A stretch of DNA of 64,000 bases from Nocardia sp. NBC_01329. Its GTDB lineage: Bacteria > Actinomycetota > Actinomycetes > Mycobacteriales > Mycobacteriaceae. The notes below the pieces were generated by a model. The model saw only the letters and a program-made list of their open reading frames with translations. It was not told the origin of the DNA and ran no database searches. Below, piece by piece: positions 27,416-34,890 of this stretch. How positions within the stretch are numbered: the first letter of the stretch is position 1; each line of letters begins with the position of its first letter. The position numbers and the translations under genes are program-made. The stretch covers positions 1,984,001 through 2,048,000 of the forward strand of contig NZ_CP108381.1 in assembly GCF_035956715.1 (NCBI RefSeq). The letters are read 5' to 3'.

Positions 27416-28033
27416 ATGGGAACCGATATCGTCGCCGAGGAACTCGTCTGGGCGGCTGTCGCCGCCGAACGCGCGAGTCTGGCCGAAATGCTGGAAGGGC
27501 TGACCGAACAGCAGTGGGACGAGCAGTCGTGGTGTGCCGGCTGGCGGATTCGCGATGTGGTGGGCCATATTCTGCTCACGTCGCGGGCAAAGCTCGGACA
27601 AGTGTTGTGGGAATTGCTGCGAGCCCGCGGGAATCTCGATCGGATGAGTTTCGCGACCGCCGTTCGATACGCGGACCGCGCGACGTCCGCGACTCTCCTC
27701 GCCGAACTACGGGCCATCGTCGATCTGCGGCACGCGCCGGTAGGTACCACCGCTCTCGACCGTTTGATGGATCTACTGGTGCACGGCCAGGACATCGCGG
27801 TCCCGCTGGGCCTGCGCCGGGAAATGCCGGTAGCTGCCGCGCGATGGTCCGTCGAGCGGGTCTGGCGGATGGGTGCTCCCTTCCATGCCCAGCGGGCGTT
27901 GACCGGCCACCGGCTGGTCGCGACCGATACGGAGTGGTCGGCCGGGTCCGGTGCCCCGGTGGCGGCGCCGATCGCCGAACTGCTGCTCATGGTCACCGGC
28001 CGGGTACCGGTCGAGGCGGCAAGAAGGACATGA
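27416..28033 (+). CDS. Maleylpyruvate isomerase family, mycothiol-dependent enzyme-like protein
   Basis: 205 residues from ATG 27416, with AGGAGG 9 nt upstream. The DinB/MDMPI-type bundle is seen in WCAGWRIRDVVGHILLT (metal His) and LLVHGQDIAVPLG (second His plus Asp), and it opens with EELVWAAVAAERASLAEMLEGL. These enzymes use mycothiol for isomerisation or detoxification, an actinobacterial trait. It is probably induced by the divergent MerR. The last codons (about 28018 onwards) run over a scrap of an acyl-CoA ligase gene, so the natural C-terminus may have been replaced. Confidence 0.75.
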   Translation: MGTDIVAEELVWAAVAAERASLAEMLEGLTEQQWDEQSWCAGWRIRDVVGHILLTSRAKLGQVLWELLRARGNLDRMSFATAVRYADRATSATLLAELRAIVDLRHAPVGTTALDRLMDLLVHGQDIAVPLGLRREMPVAAARWSVERVWRMGAPFHAQRALTGHRLVATDTEWSAGSGAPVAAPIAELLLMVTGRVPVEAARRT

Positions 28034-28080
28034 TCATCTCCGGTGGGGAGCACATCTACTGCGCCGAGGTGGAGAATGCG
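28018..28080 (+). pseudogene. Acyl-CoA/AMP ligase remnant (C-terminal motif only)
   Basis: Reading the plus strand from 28018 gives [14 protein letters not shown] followed by CAEVENA. This is the conserved A8/hinge motif of acyl-CoA synthetases (family [20 protein letters not shown]). Only about 21 codons remain. The scrap lies under the 3' ends of two convergent genes and is out of frame with the gene ending at 28033. Confidence 0.7.
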
Positions 28081-29149
28081 CCGGCGTGGTCTCGGTGACG
28101 GCACCGAGGCGCACGCCGATCTGATAGGAGAGCAACGCCATCGCGAACAGCCCGGCCGCGACGGCAACCAGGGCACCGAATCCTTCTGTCGCGAAATCGG
28201 CGAACGCGTTGAGGACGGTGAAGACGAGGGCCGCGATACGCAGGGTCTGCAGGGGCCACAAGGCCGTCGTCCGTCGGTAACCGATCATGGCCGGTGCGGC
28301 GAGGAGAAGGGTGAGGCACGCGCTGACGAACAATATCGCTCCGGCGATTCCCATCCGATCGATATCGAAGTCGGTATCGGCTCGGTCCAGGTGCAGCCCA
28401 CCCGCGATCAACTGGACCACACCCGTGACGACTCCGGCCGCCGCCGCGATCACCAGTAGCGAGCCGATCACCGGTATCCACCGTGGACTGCGGAAGAATC
28501 CGGGCACCAGACGGGGCAGGAACTGCCGGACCGAGTACAGCCGGTCCGCCCGGTGCCCGGCGGCGTCGAGCAGCAGCCGGATCCCGTGTACCGCCGCCGG
28601 GTCGGCACCCCCGGCTTCGGCCCTGGTGAGCATGGCACGTGCCGCGGCTCGACGGTGTTCGGGTAGGCCACCGGCGGTCCCGTTCGCCGCGATCGCGGCG
28701 GCGTTGGCGAGGTACTCGCCCACGGTGGGGGCCCGCACCACCCGGATCAGCCGGTTGGCGACCAGGATCACCAGCACGAGTGCGTACATTATCTCGGCGG
28801 AGGGACCGTAGAAGTAGTCGTTGTCGGCCGTGACGAATTTGCCGATCTCGTCGAGGAACAGGCCGAATCCGATCCCGCCGACGACCACCGCGCAGGTGCG
28901 GGCGGCCGAACCGAGCACCAGCCAGCCGATCAGGAGCGCGATCATCATTGCGGCACCGCCGTAGAGGGCGTGCGCGATATGCAGTGAACCACCCCCCACC
29001 TGTGGATAGTCGGTGATCGCCAGATAGGTCCGCGTCACCAGAATGGTCGCGATCGCGATGATCAGGAAGGTTTCGGCGGCCGCGTTGCCGTAGGCGTCGC
29101 GGACGAATCCGGTGCGATGCCGGGCGGTCCGGGGCGTGGTCAGGGTCAT
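28034..29149 (-). CDS. Polytopic membrane protein of unknown function
   Basis: 371 residues from ATG 29149 with about eight hydrophobic helices ([44 protein letters not shown] and others) and a soluble middle part (about residues 145-205). The segment [23 protein letters not shown] is typical of a family of uncharacterised actinobacterial membrane proteins. Its last 15 or so residues (Pro/Arg-rich) are encoded by the antisense of the acyl-CoA ligase scrap and are unlikely to be native. Confidence 0.7.
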   Translation of the reverse strand: MTLTTPRTARHRTGFVRDAYGNAAAETFLIIAIATILVTRTYLAITDYPQVGGGSLHIAHALYGGAAMMIALLIGWLVLGSAARTCAVVVGGIGFGLFLDEIGKFVTADNDYFYGPSAEIMYALVLVILVANRLIRVVRAPTVGEYLANAAAIAANGTAGGLPEHRRAAARAMLTRAEAGGADPAAVHGIRLLLDAAGHRADRLYSVRQFLPRLVPGFFRSPRWIPVIGSLLVIAAAAGVVTGVVQLIAGGLHLDRADTDFDIDRMGIAGAILFVSACLTLLLAAPAMIGYRRTTALWPLQTLRIAALVFTVLNAFADFATEGFGALVAVAAGLFAMALLSYQIGVRLGAVTETTPAHSPPRRSRCAPHRR

Positions 29150-29460
29150 CGCGCGATTCCTCGGCGCCGGGGGTGCCGGGCGTGCGCGAGCGGGCCTCCG
29201 GTACCGGCCGTGGCCGGAGCCGGTGATCCGGATGGTTCGGCTCCGCGGTTTCCGGCCACTGATACCACCTCACGCATCGACGGGGGAGTACGCGGCGGGC
29301 TCGGGAAGGCCCGCTGTCGGCAAGCTACCGGCCTCGAGTCCACGGTGGGCGGATTGTGCCGCCGGAGCCCGATCGTGTCCCACTGCGCAAATGACTTGCT
29401 GTGCCGCGGGTGCGGGACCGGCGCCGGCACCCGATTCGAACCCAGTCGATGAGGAGGTCG

Positions 29461-29520
29461 ATGAATACGGCCCGCCCCGGCCTGTTCTCGCCTGCCCTCA
29501 TCCGGTTCGCGTACATCTGA
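29461..29520 (+). CDS. Possible 19-residue peptide
   Basis: ATG 29461 is preceded by GAGGAGG at a good distance and encodes MNTARPGLFSPALIRFAYI then stop. Nothing in the sequence is recognised. It lies 40 nt ahead of the GNAT scrap and could be a leader peptide, a truncated gene start or chance. Confidence 0.2.
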   Translation: MNTARPGLFSPALIRFAYI

Positions 29521-29560
29521 ATCGCGCGTCCGGATCACTCCTCGACGATCTGGAGTTGTC

Positions 29561-29655
29561 GTGTCCACTTCTTTCACCACCGACCCATTCGAGATCCGCA
29601 CCCGGCGTCTGGTGCTGTGTGCCTGGACAGCGGACGATCTCGACGCTGCGCGAAC
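29561..29655 (+). pseudogene. GNAT acetyltransferase N-terminal remnant
   Basis: GTG 29561 encodes STSFTTDPFEIRTRRLVLCAWTADDLDAA. The IRTxRLVLxxWxxDDLDAA pattern is the first strand and helix of RimJ/RimL-type N-acetyltransferases. After about 31 codons the similarity stops and the frame continues antisense to the TetR gene. Only the start of the gene survives; the rest was probably deleted. Confidence 0.55.
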
Positions 29656-29724
29656 CGGTGTCGGGCAGCGGCTGCTGATCGTCGCCGCCGCGGCGGAAAC
29701 CCCGGATTCCGTCGCAGCGGCGGT

Positions 29725-30270
29725 TCAGCCGAGCGTGTCCCGTACTACCCGCCGGATCAGTTCGTCGATATTTACTCCGGGCGCGGCGAGCGCGAGGGCG
29801 CCGGTTGTGGACAGGACCGCGATACCGTGCACGCCGACCCACAGGGCCGTCGCGGTGATGAGCGGATCGGGATCCGCGCGGGCGATACGCACCCGGCCGA
29901 CCAGACGGTCGAACAGCGGTTTGGACACCGAACGCAGACCGGCACCGGAGCCTTCGAGCAGATCGTGCCGGAAGATCAAGGCGAACATCGCCGGCCGGGC
30001 CCACGCGAACTCGATATAGGCTCTGGCCCATCCGGTGATATCCGGAGTATCGCCGTCGGCTTCGGCCAATGTCCGTGCCAGATCGCGCAATCCCACATCG
30101 GCGATGGCCCCGAGCAGTGCCTTGTGCGTCGGGAACCAGCGGCGGGGCGCACCGTGGGAAACGCCGGCCCGCCGGGCGATCTCCCGGAGGCCGACCTCGG
30201 TCGAGCCCGTTTCCTCCAGCAGGTCGACACCGGCCTGTACCAGAGCCTCCCTGGTCCTACTGACACTCAT
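29725..30270 (-). CDS. TetR family transcriptional regulator
   Basis: 181 residues from ATG 30270. The N-terminal HTH is REALVQAGVDLLEETGSTEVGLREIARRAGVSHGAPRRWF. The C-terminal domain resembles the TetR_C_13/33 type (ALWVGVHGIAVLSTTG). It abuts a doubled operator (30271-30309) shared with the divergent PlsC-like gene, so it most likely represses itself and that gene. Ligand unknown, possibly a fatty acid or lipid given its neighbour. Confidence 0.85.
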   Translation of the reverse strand: MSVSRTREALVQAGVDLLEETGSTEVGLREIARRAGVSHGAPRRWFPTHKALLGAIADVGLRDLARTLAEADGDTPDITGWARAYIEFAWARPAMFALIFRHDLLEGSGAGLRSVSKPLFDRLVGRVRIARADPDPLITATALWVGVHGIAVLSTTGALALAAPGVNIDELIRRVVRDTLG

Positions 30271-30309
30271 ATAGACAGTGTCTACCCCAGTGCGGTAGAC
30301 ACTGTCTAT
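30271..30309. promoter_or_regulatory. Double TetR-type operator
   Basis: Two copies of a 13-bp palindrome, TAGACAGTGTCTA (30272-30284) and TAGACACTGTCTA (30296-30308), lie inside a larger perfect inverted repeat with 16-bp arms (30271-30286 and 30294-30309) and a 7-bp spacer. The copies are centred 24 bp apart. The site begins right at the TetR start codon and ends on the ATG of the PlsC-like gene, so bound repressor would cover both starts. The PlsC transcript is probably leaderless. Confidence 0.75.
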
Positions 30310-30997
30310 GTCACTGTGGAGCGCGTTCTGCTATCGCCTGTGCCGATATGTACTCATCGGTCCCGTGCTCTGGCTGATCGGCCGGCCGGAAGTGAAGGGC
30401 CGCGAACATCTGCCGCAGCGCGGCCCCTATATCGTCGCCGCCAATCACCTGGCGGTACTGGACTCCTTCTACCTGAGCCGGGCGCTGCGCACGCAGGTGT
30501 TCTTCCTGGCCAAATCCGATTACTTCGACCGGCCGGGCCCGATCGGGCTGGCCCAACGATGGTTCTTCCGCGGTGTGGGGCAGATCAGGGTCGACCGTCG
30601 TGGCGGGCCCGGCGCCACACCCGCGCTCACCGCGGCAACCGGCATCATCGAGCGCGGCGGCGTCTGGGGAATCCATCCGGAAGGGACACGGTCGCCGGAC
30701 GGGCGGCTCTACCGCGGGCACACCGGAGTGGTCCGGGTCGCTATGGCCACCGGCGTCCCCTTGCTACCGGTGGCCATCACCGGCACCGGTCCCGACCCGG
30801 CACGTCCGTGGTGGCGGCGCCGAGTGGTATTGGAGATCCTGCCGCCCCTCGATCTGACGGTGTACCGGGCCGCCGGTGCGCACGGGACGCGGCGGGCAAC
30901 CGACGCGCTGATGCGGACAATCGCCGCCCGGACCGGCCAGCGATATGTCGACGAGTACGCCAATCGGCGGCGGCCCGACCAGGGCCTCGCTGCGTGA
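30308..30997 (+). CDS. 1-acyl-sn-glycerol-3-phosphate acyltransferase-like protein
   Basis: 229 residues from ATG 30308. The acyltransferase blocks are present: ANHLAVLDSFY (NHxxxxD catalytic pair), the FFRGVGQIRVDR block, WGIHPEGTRSPDGRLYRGHTG (EGTR block) and VPLLPVAITGT. It would move an acyl chain to lysophosphatidate or a related acceptor at the inner membrane face. It is divergent from and probably repressed by the TetR. The start codon overlaps the operator, leaving no room for a Shine-Dalgarno site. Confidence 0.85.
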   Translation: MSLWSAFCYRLCRYVLIGPVLWLIGRPEVKGREHLPQRGPYIVAANHLAVLDSFYLSRALRTQVFFLAKSDYFDRPGPIGLAQRWFFRGVGQIRVDRRGGPGATPALTAATGIIERGGVWGIHPEGTRSPDGRLYRGHTGVVRVAMATGVPLLPVAITGTGPDPARPWWRRRVVLEILPPLDLTVYRAAGAHGTRRATDALMRTIAARTGQRYVDEYANRRRPDQGLAA

Positions 30998-31110
30998 GTT
31001 TGTCGCGAAGTCCGCTGCGGCCCGCGTCCGCCGAACCCCTATCCGGGCAACGCGAGCGATACGACCGGCAGGGGTGATGTGCCGACCGGTGTTTTCCGGT
31101 GGCGCACCGC

Positions 31111-31998
31111 TCAGTGCCGCCGCGCGATGACCAGACCGCTGCGGGCCGTGTCGCCGAAACGATCCATCGGGGAGTCCCCGAGCGGCGGAAGTTCCCGGTG
31201 GTAGGCGGCCGCGCGTTCGTGGGTGTCGAACACCTCGGCGTCCCAGCCGTGCCGGTCCAGCCAGGTCTGCGCCGGCTCGGCCACCCCACCGCCCTGCCAC
31301 ATCGCGGAGATCTCGGTGCCGGACTCGCCGGTCACCGCCGCGGCCATCAGCGCGACCGCATCCACGTGCAGATATTCGATCGACAGTCGGCTCCCGGCGG
31401 CGGATCGGTCGCTGATTCCCGCCAGCAGTCGGTCGTTGTGCTCGGGAGTCAGATAGCTGAGCAGCCCCTCGACGAGCCACGCCGAGGAGGCCGACGGATC
31501 GAATCCGGCCGCGGCCAGCGGACTGCCCCAGTCCTCCCGGAGATCGACCGGAACCGCTATCCGGTGCCCGGCGGGTCGCGCACCCCGTGCGTCGAGAACC
31601 TGCTGTTTGAAAGCCAGCATTTCCGGGGTGTCCAGTTCGTAGACGGTGACTTCCGGTGCCAGCGGAAGCCGGAACGCGCGAGTGTCCAGCCCGGCCGCGA
31701 TGATCACGACCTGCCGGATGGTGCGGGTGGCGTCGAGGAGGTAGTCGTCGAAGAAGCGGGTGCGGATGGGCAGGTAGCTGCTGAACGAGTCCCATATCTT
31801 CGACGCACCGTCCGCGTCGGTGGTTTCTTCCCCGATATCACCGGCGGCCAGGAAATCGGCTGCGTAGGGGTCGGCGAACAGCGGCTCCTCCCGAGCCGAT
31901 TCGGCGGCGCGTGCGGCGGCGACCATGAGTGCGGTACGGCCGACGCCGGTCGGGACGGGGGCGCCCGGACGGCCAGAAGGAGAACCGGGGGTGGTCAC
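31111..31998 (-). CDS. LCM-type class I SAM-dependent methyltransferase
   Basis: 295 residues from GTG 31998. It matches the SAV2177/leucine-carboxyl-methyltransferase-like group abundant in mycobacteria and Nocardia: VGRTALMVAAARAAES, PYLPIRTRFFDD, QVVIIAAGLDTRAFRL (SAM motif I), VYELDTPEMLAFK and AWLVEGLLSYLTPE. The biological substrate of these paralogues is unknown. The start lies at the edge of an aldehyde dehydrogenase scrap. Confidence 0.85.
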   Translation of the reverse strand: MTTPGSPSGRPGAPVPTGVGRTALMVAAARAAESAREEPLFADPYAADFLAAGDIGEETTDADGASKIWDSFSSYLPIRTRFFDDYLLDATRTIRQVVIIAAGLDTRAFRLPLAPEVTVYELDTPEMLAFKQQVLDARGARPAGHRIAVPVDLREDWGSPLAAAGFDPSASSAWLVEGLLSYLTPEHNDRLLAGISDRSAAGSRLSIEYLHVDAVALMAAAVTGESGTEISAMWQGGGVAEPAQTWLDRHGWDAEVFDTHERAAAYHRELPPLGDSPMDRFGDTARSGLVIARRH

Positions 31999-32057
31999 CG
32001 CTTCACCCTAGAACGATTCCTCGAACAGAGCGGGGACCGCCGGATACCTCGTGGTGC

Positions 32058-32231
32058 CGGGCCCCCGGAGCACAGGCCCGACCCGGCGATACCGTGGTCG
32101 TCGCCGACCCCGGGGGCGACGTGGTGGGAGGTGAAGATGATATGGGGGTTCTTACCGCCCAGTTCGAGGGCCACCCGGGTGATATGGGCGGCAGCCCGGC
32201 CGGCGATCACAGCACCGGTGGTCGACCACCG
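32058..32231 (-). pseudogene. Aldehyde dehydrogenase remnant
   Basis: The minus strand encodes TTGAVIAGRAAAHITRV followed by ALELGGKNPHIIF and then GLCSGG. This is the central NAD-binding to active-site stretch of the ALDH superfamily (family GSTxVGxxIxxAA..., LELGGKNPxIIFxDAD, GQxCSAG). About 55 codons survive with an eroded middle. No start, stop or flanking ALDH sequence is evident, so it is a dead fragment between the methyltransferase and TauD genes. Confidence 0.65.
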
Positions 32232-32575
32232 GTGAAGGATCTTGCAACAGCGAATAGTTTCACGGCGCGATAAGCGCGCACCCACACCAATTCCCGCACG
32301 ATACGGGGCTGATCACCGCCGGATCGCCGGTATCGACGATCCGGTCGGCGGGGTGCCGATCAGGTGCGCGTCTATGGTCCGTCGGCCGGGCTCTACCGCG
32401 CGGGTCGGTACCGGATGCGCTGCCCGGGGCGGGCGCGATGCCACCCCGAGCGGGTGGACCGGCCGGTTCGCTGGGTGGTTGCCGGTTACGATCCCGGTGA
32501 CCGAAACCCTGGGCGGGCCGGCCGGACGGTGGTTTCATCCGACAGAGATTCAGGTTCGAGCGAAAGGCCCCGGAG

Positions 32576-33511
32576 ATGTCTGTCGACACCCTTGACACCG
32601 CCACCACCGTGCAGGTGACCAAGCTCGGTACCCATATCGGTGCGCGGATCGACGGGGTCCGGCTGGGCGGGGATCTCGGCCCGGCGGCCGTCGCCGCGAT
32701 CCGCGCGGCGCTCGCCGAACACAAGGTGATCTTCTTCCGCGGTCAGCACCACCTCACCGAGGACGGACAATACGAGTTCGCGGAACTGCTCGGCAGCCCG
32801 ACCAACCCTCATCCCACCGTCCGATCGGCGGGACGGAAGAGTCTGGCGATCGATTCGCGGCTCGGCCGGTCCAACAGCTGGCACACCGATGTCACCTTCG
32901 TGGATCGGGTTCCGAAGGCATCCATCCTGCGCGCGGTCGTCCTGCCCAGCTACGGCGGTTCGACCACGTGGGCCTCGACGGTCGCCGCGTACAACTCGCT
33001 CCCCGAACCGCTCGAGCGGCTGGCCGAGAGCCTGCGGGCGCGCCATACCAACCTCTACGACTACGCCGCCGGCGCCGAGGACAACCCCGACGAGGGCGCG
33101 ACCGCCTACCGGCGCGAATTCGAATCGACCTATTTCGAAACCGAACACCCGGTGGTGGAGGTTCACCCGGAGACCGGGGAACGGGCACTGCTGCTCGGCG
33201 GCTTCGTGAAGCAGTTCGTGGGGCTGTCCAGTAGCGAATCGCAGGCGCTGTTCCGGCTTTTCCAGGACCGTGTCACCCGGCTGGAGAACACCACGCGCTG
33301 GAACTGGGAGCTGGGCGATGTCGCGATCTGGGACAACCGCGCCACCCAGCACTACGCGATCGACGACTACGACGGTAGTGAGCATCGCCGACTGACCCGT
33401 ATCACCCTGGCCGGTGATATCCCGGTGGGGGTCGACGGTGAACAGAGCACCGTGATCTCCGGTGATGCCGAATACTATTCGGCCGTTGACCGGTCGGCCC
33501 GCGCGGCATAG
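32576..33511 (+). CDS. TauD/TfdA family 2-oxoglutarate-dependent dioxygenase
   Basis: 311 residues from ATG 32576. The iron site is WHTDVTF (H and D of the HxD motif) with the distal His in [12 protein letters not shown] and the 2-oxoglutarate arginine in HRRLTRITL. The layout is close to alkylsulfatase AtsK and taurine dioxygenase. It would hydroxylate a sulfonate or sulfate ester (or similar) and release sulfite or sulfate. No sulfonate transporter lies beside it; the ABC operon that follows is of osmoprotectant type. Confidence 0.85.
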   Translation: MSVDTLDTATTVQVTKLGTHIGARIDGVRLGGDLGPAAVAAIRAALAEHKVIFFRGQHHLTEDGQYEFAELLGSPTNPHPTVRSAGRKSLAIDSRLGRSNSWHTDVTFVDRVPKASILRAVVLPSYGGSTTWASTVAAYNSLPEPLERLAESLRARHTNLYDYAAGAEDNPDEGATAYRREFESTYFETEHPVVEVHPETGERALLLGGFVKQFVGLSSSESQALFRLFQDRVTRLENTTRWNWELGDVAIWDNRATQHYAIDDYDGSEHRRLTRITLAGDIPVGVDGEQSTVISGDAEYYSAVDRSARAA

Positions 33512-33913
33512 CCTTCGCGAGTGACGGGTTGCCCGGTCTTCGCGAAAACATCTGTTCCACAGCGGATTCGGAGAAGACCTTCGGTGTGGGGCTATTCGCG
33601 GCCCGAACCGGTGGCCGGTCCGTTCGAAAGGCATTCGCGGAATATCCGAACCGGTCGGTCTCACCCCCGGTTCACCGCGAGGGAACCGGTTTCGTGCTCG
33701 AGATGAGTGAAACTCTGGACAGAGTAGCGCGGTATCGCATTCCCCCCGGTAGCGGCCGATCGGGTGAGTGGACGCGGCGACCCGGGTCCTACCGGTCGCC
33801 GCGCGCCGTCCTCATTCGACCGCCCGGTTTCGATTAGTCTTTGACAGCTCGAGCGTCCGATGATCGCGCGTTGGACGGGCGCCGAACGATCTCCGGCCGA
33901 CGAGGGGAATCCC
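33512..33913. other. Intergenic region before the ABC operon
   Basis: 400 nt with no coding frame showing family features (a 102-codon frame at 33529 looks random). TTGACA at 33841-33846 is a candidate -35 for the ABC operon, but no convincing -10 follows at 16-18 bp. GAGGGG precedes the permease GTG at 33914. Confidence 0.3.
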
Positions 33914-34558
33914 GTGAATCTGTGGAGCTATATCCGAGGGCGGGGGGAGCTGCTCACGTTCCTCACCTATCAGCATGCTTCCCTGGCATTCCAGACGGTT
34001 CTGGTCGGCACGGTCGCCGCTGTGCTCATCGCTGTCGCTGTCTATCGGATGCCGTTGCTGTCCGCCCTGTCGCTGACCTCCAGCCGGGTCGCGCTCACCA
34101 TTCCCTCATTGGCGCTGCTGGCACTGCTGCTGGTGCCGTTCGGACTCGGTGTCGTGCCGTCGTTCATCATGCTGGCGTTCTTCGCGGCCATGCCGGTGAT
34201 CGGCAATGCCATCGTCGGATTACGTTCGGTGCCGGCTTCGGTCGTCGAATCCGCCCGGGGGATCGGCTTTTCCCGGATGCGCATTCTGCTGACCGTGGAA
34301 CTGCCCATCGCCTGGCCGGTGATCCTCACCGGAATCAGAGTGTCCACCCAGATGATCGTCGGTGTCGCAGCCATCGTCGCCTATGTCCTCGGCCCGGGTC
34401 TCGGCTCACTGATCTTCAACGGACTGTCCCGGCTCGGCGGCGCGAACGCCCTCGAGATGGCGCTCACCGGAACCGTTCTCATCGTCGTCATCGCGTTGGT
34501 CTTCGACGCGCTACTCGTCCTGCTCGGACGTCTCACCATCGCAAAGGGACTGTCATGA
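33914..34558 (+). CDS. Osmoprotectant-type ABC transporter permease 1
   Basis: 214 residues from GTG 33914, with GAGGGG about 8 nt upstream. It is a BPD permease of the OpuBB/ProW group with five to six helices. The cytoplasmic coupling loop is GNAIVGLRSVPASVVESARGIGFSRMRILLTVELPIAWPVI (EAA-type loop). It forms the channel with the second permease at 36170. Its stop overlaps the ATG of the repeat ORF (ATGA, 34555-34558), so the downstream frame may be translationally coupled. Confidence 0.85.
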   Translation: MNLWSYIRGRGELLTFLTYQHASLAFQTVLVGTVAAVLIAVAVYRMPLLSALSLTSSRVALTIPSLALLALLLVPFGLGVVPSFIMLAFFAAMPVIGNAIVGLRSVPASVVESARGIGFSRMRILLTVELPIAWPVILTGIRVSTQMIVGVAAIVAYVLGPGLGSLIFNGLSRLGGANALEMALTGTVLIVVIALVFDALLVLLGRLTIAKGLS

Positions 34559-34890
34559 TGCGATACCTCCGCCTTCGCTGCGGCCTCCGCGGACCGCATG
34601 AGCCCGCTTTGTACGGCCTCCGCGGACCGCATGAGCCCGCTTTGTACGGCCTCCGCGGACCGCATGAACCCGCTTTGTACGGCCTCCGCGGACCGCATGA
34701 GCCCGCTTTGTACGGCCTCCGCGGACCGCATGAACCCGCTTTGTACGGCCTCCGCGGACCGCATGAACCCGCTTTGTACGGCCTCCGCGGACCGCATGAA
34801 CCCGCTTCGTACGGCCTCCGCGGACCGCATGAACCCGCTTCGTACGGCCTCCGCGGACCGCACGAACTCGCTTCGAAGGAGGCTTCGTGA
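34555..34890 (+). CDS. Repeat ORF: nine 11-residue repeats, overlapping both neighbours
   Basis: ATG 34555 overlaps the permease stop by 4 nt, and the TGA at 34888-34890 overlaps the ATPase GTG by 4 nt. The 111-residue product is MMRYLRLRC followed by six GLRGPHEPALY units, two GLRGPHEPASY units and a final GLRGPHELAS. It has no membrane helix or known domain. The overlaps are exactly those of real operon genes here. However, any 33-bp tandem repeat keeps a frame open (five of six frames are open across it), so openness alone is not evidence of expression. It may be a true small protein, a coupling spacer or a minisatellite that invaded the junction. Confidence 0.4.
   Translation: MMRYLRLRCGLRGPHEPALYGLRGPHEPALYGLRGPHEPALYGLRGPHEPALYGLRGPHEPALYGLRGPHEPALYGLRGPHEPASYGLRGPHEPASYGLRGPHELASKEAS
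34582..34878. repeat. 33-bp tandem repeat, nine units
   Basis: Nine head-to-tail 33-bp units start at 34582 and every 33 bp to 34846. Each begins GGCCTCCGCGGACCGCATGA. Units 1-6 differ only at an A/G (gagccc/gaaccc). Units 7-8 have CTTCGTAC instead of CTTTGTAC. Unit 9 diverges (CGCACGAACTCGC) and runs into GAAGGAGG, the ribosome site of the ATPase gene. There are no spacers, so this is not CRISPR. Confidence 0.95.

Noticed and set aside
29420..29460. tRNA T-loop-like GATTCGAAC (reverse complement GTTCGAATC)
   Set aside because: The flanking bases do not form a five-pair T stem, and no acceptor, D or anticodon arm can be folded around it.
29146..29601. 151-codon minus-strand ORF upstream of the membrane protein
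   Set aside because: Arg/Pro-rich low-complexity translation and overlap with the GNAT scrap on the other strand.
33540..33573. TTCGCGA ... TTCGCGAA hairpin after tauD as a terminator
   Set aside because: TTCGCGAA is itself palindromic, so the apparent stem is weak evidence, and no T-run follows.
33529..33837. 102-codon plus-strand ORF before the ABC operon
   Set aside because: No ribosome site or family feature; composition typical of noncoding high-GC sequence.
34582..34878. CRISPR array
   Set aside because: The 33-bp units are directly adjacent with no variable spacers, and no cas gene lies nearby.
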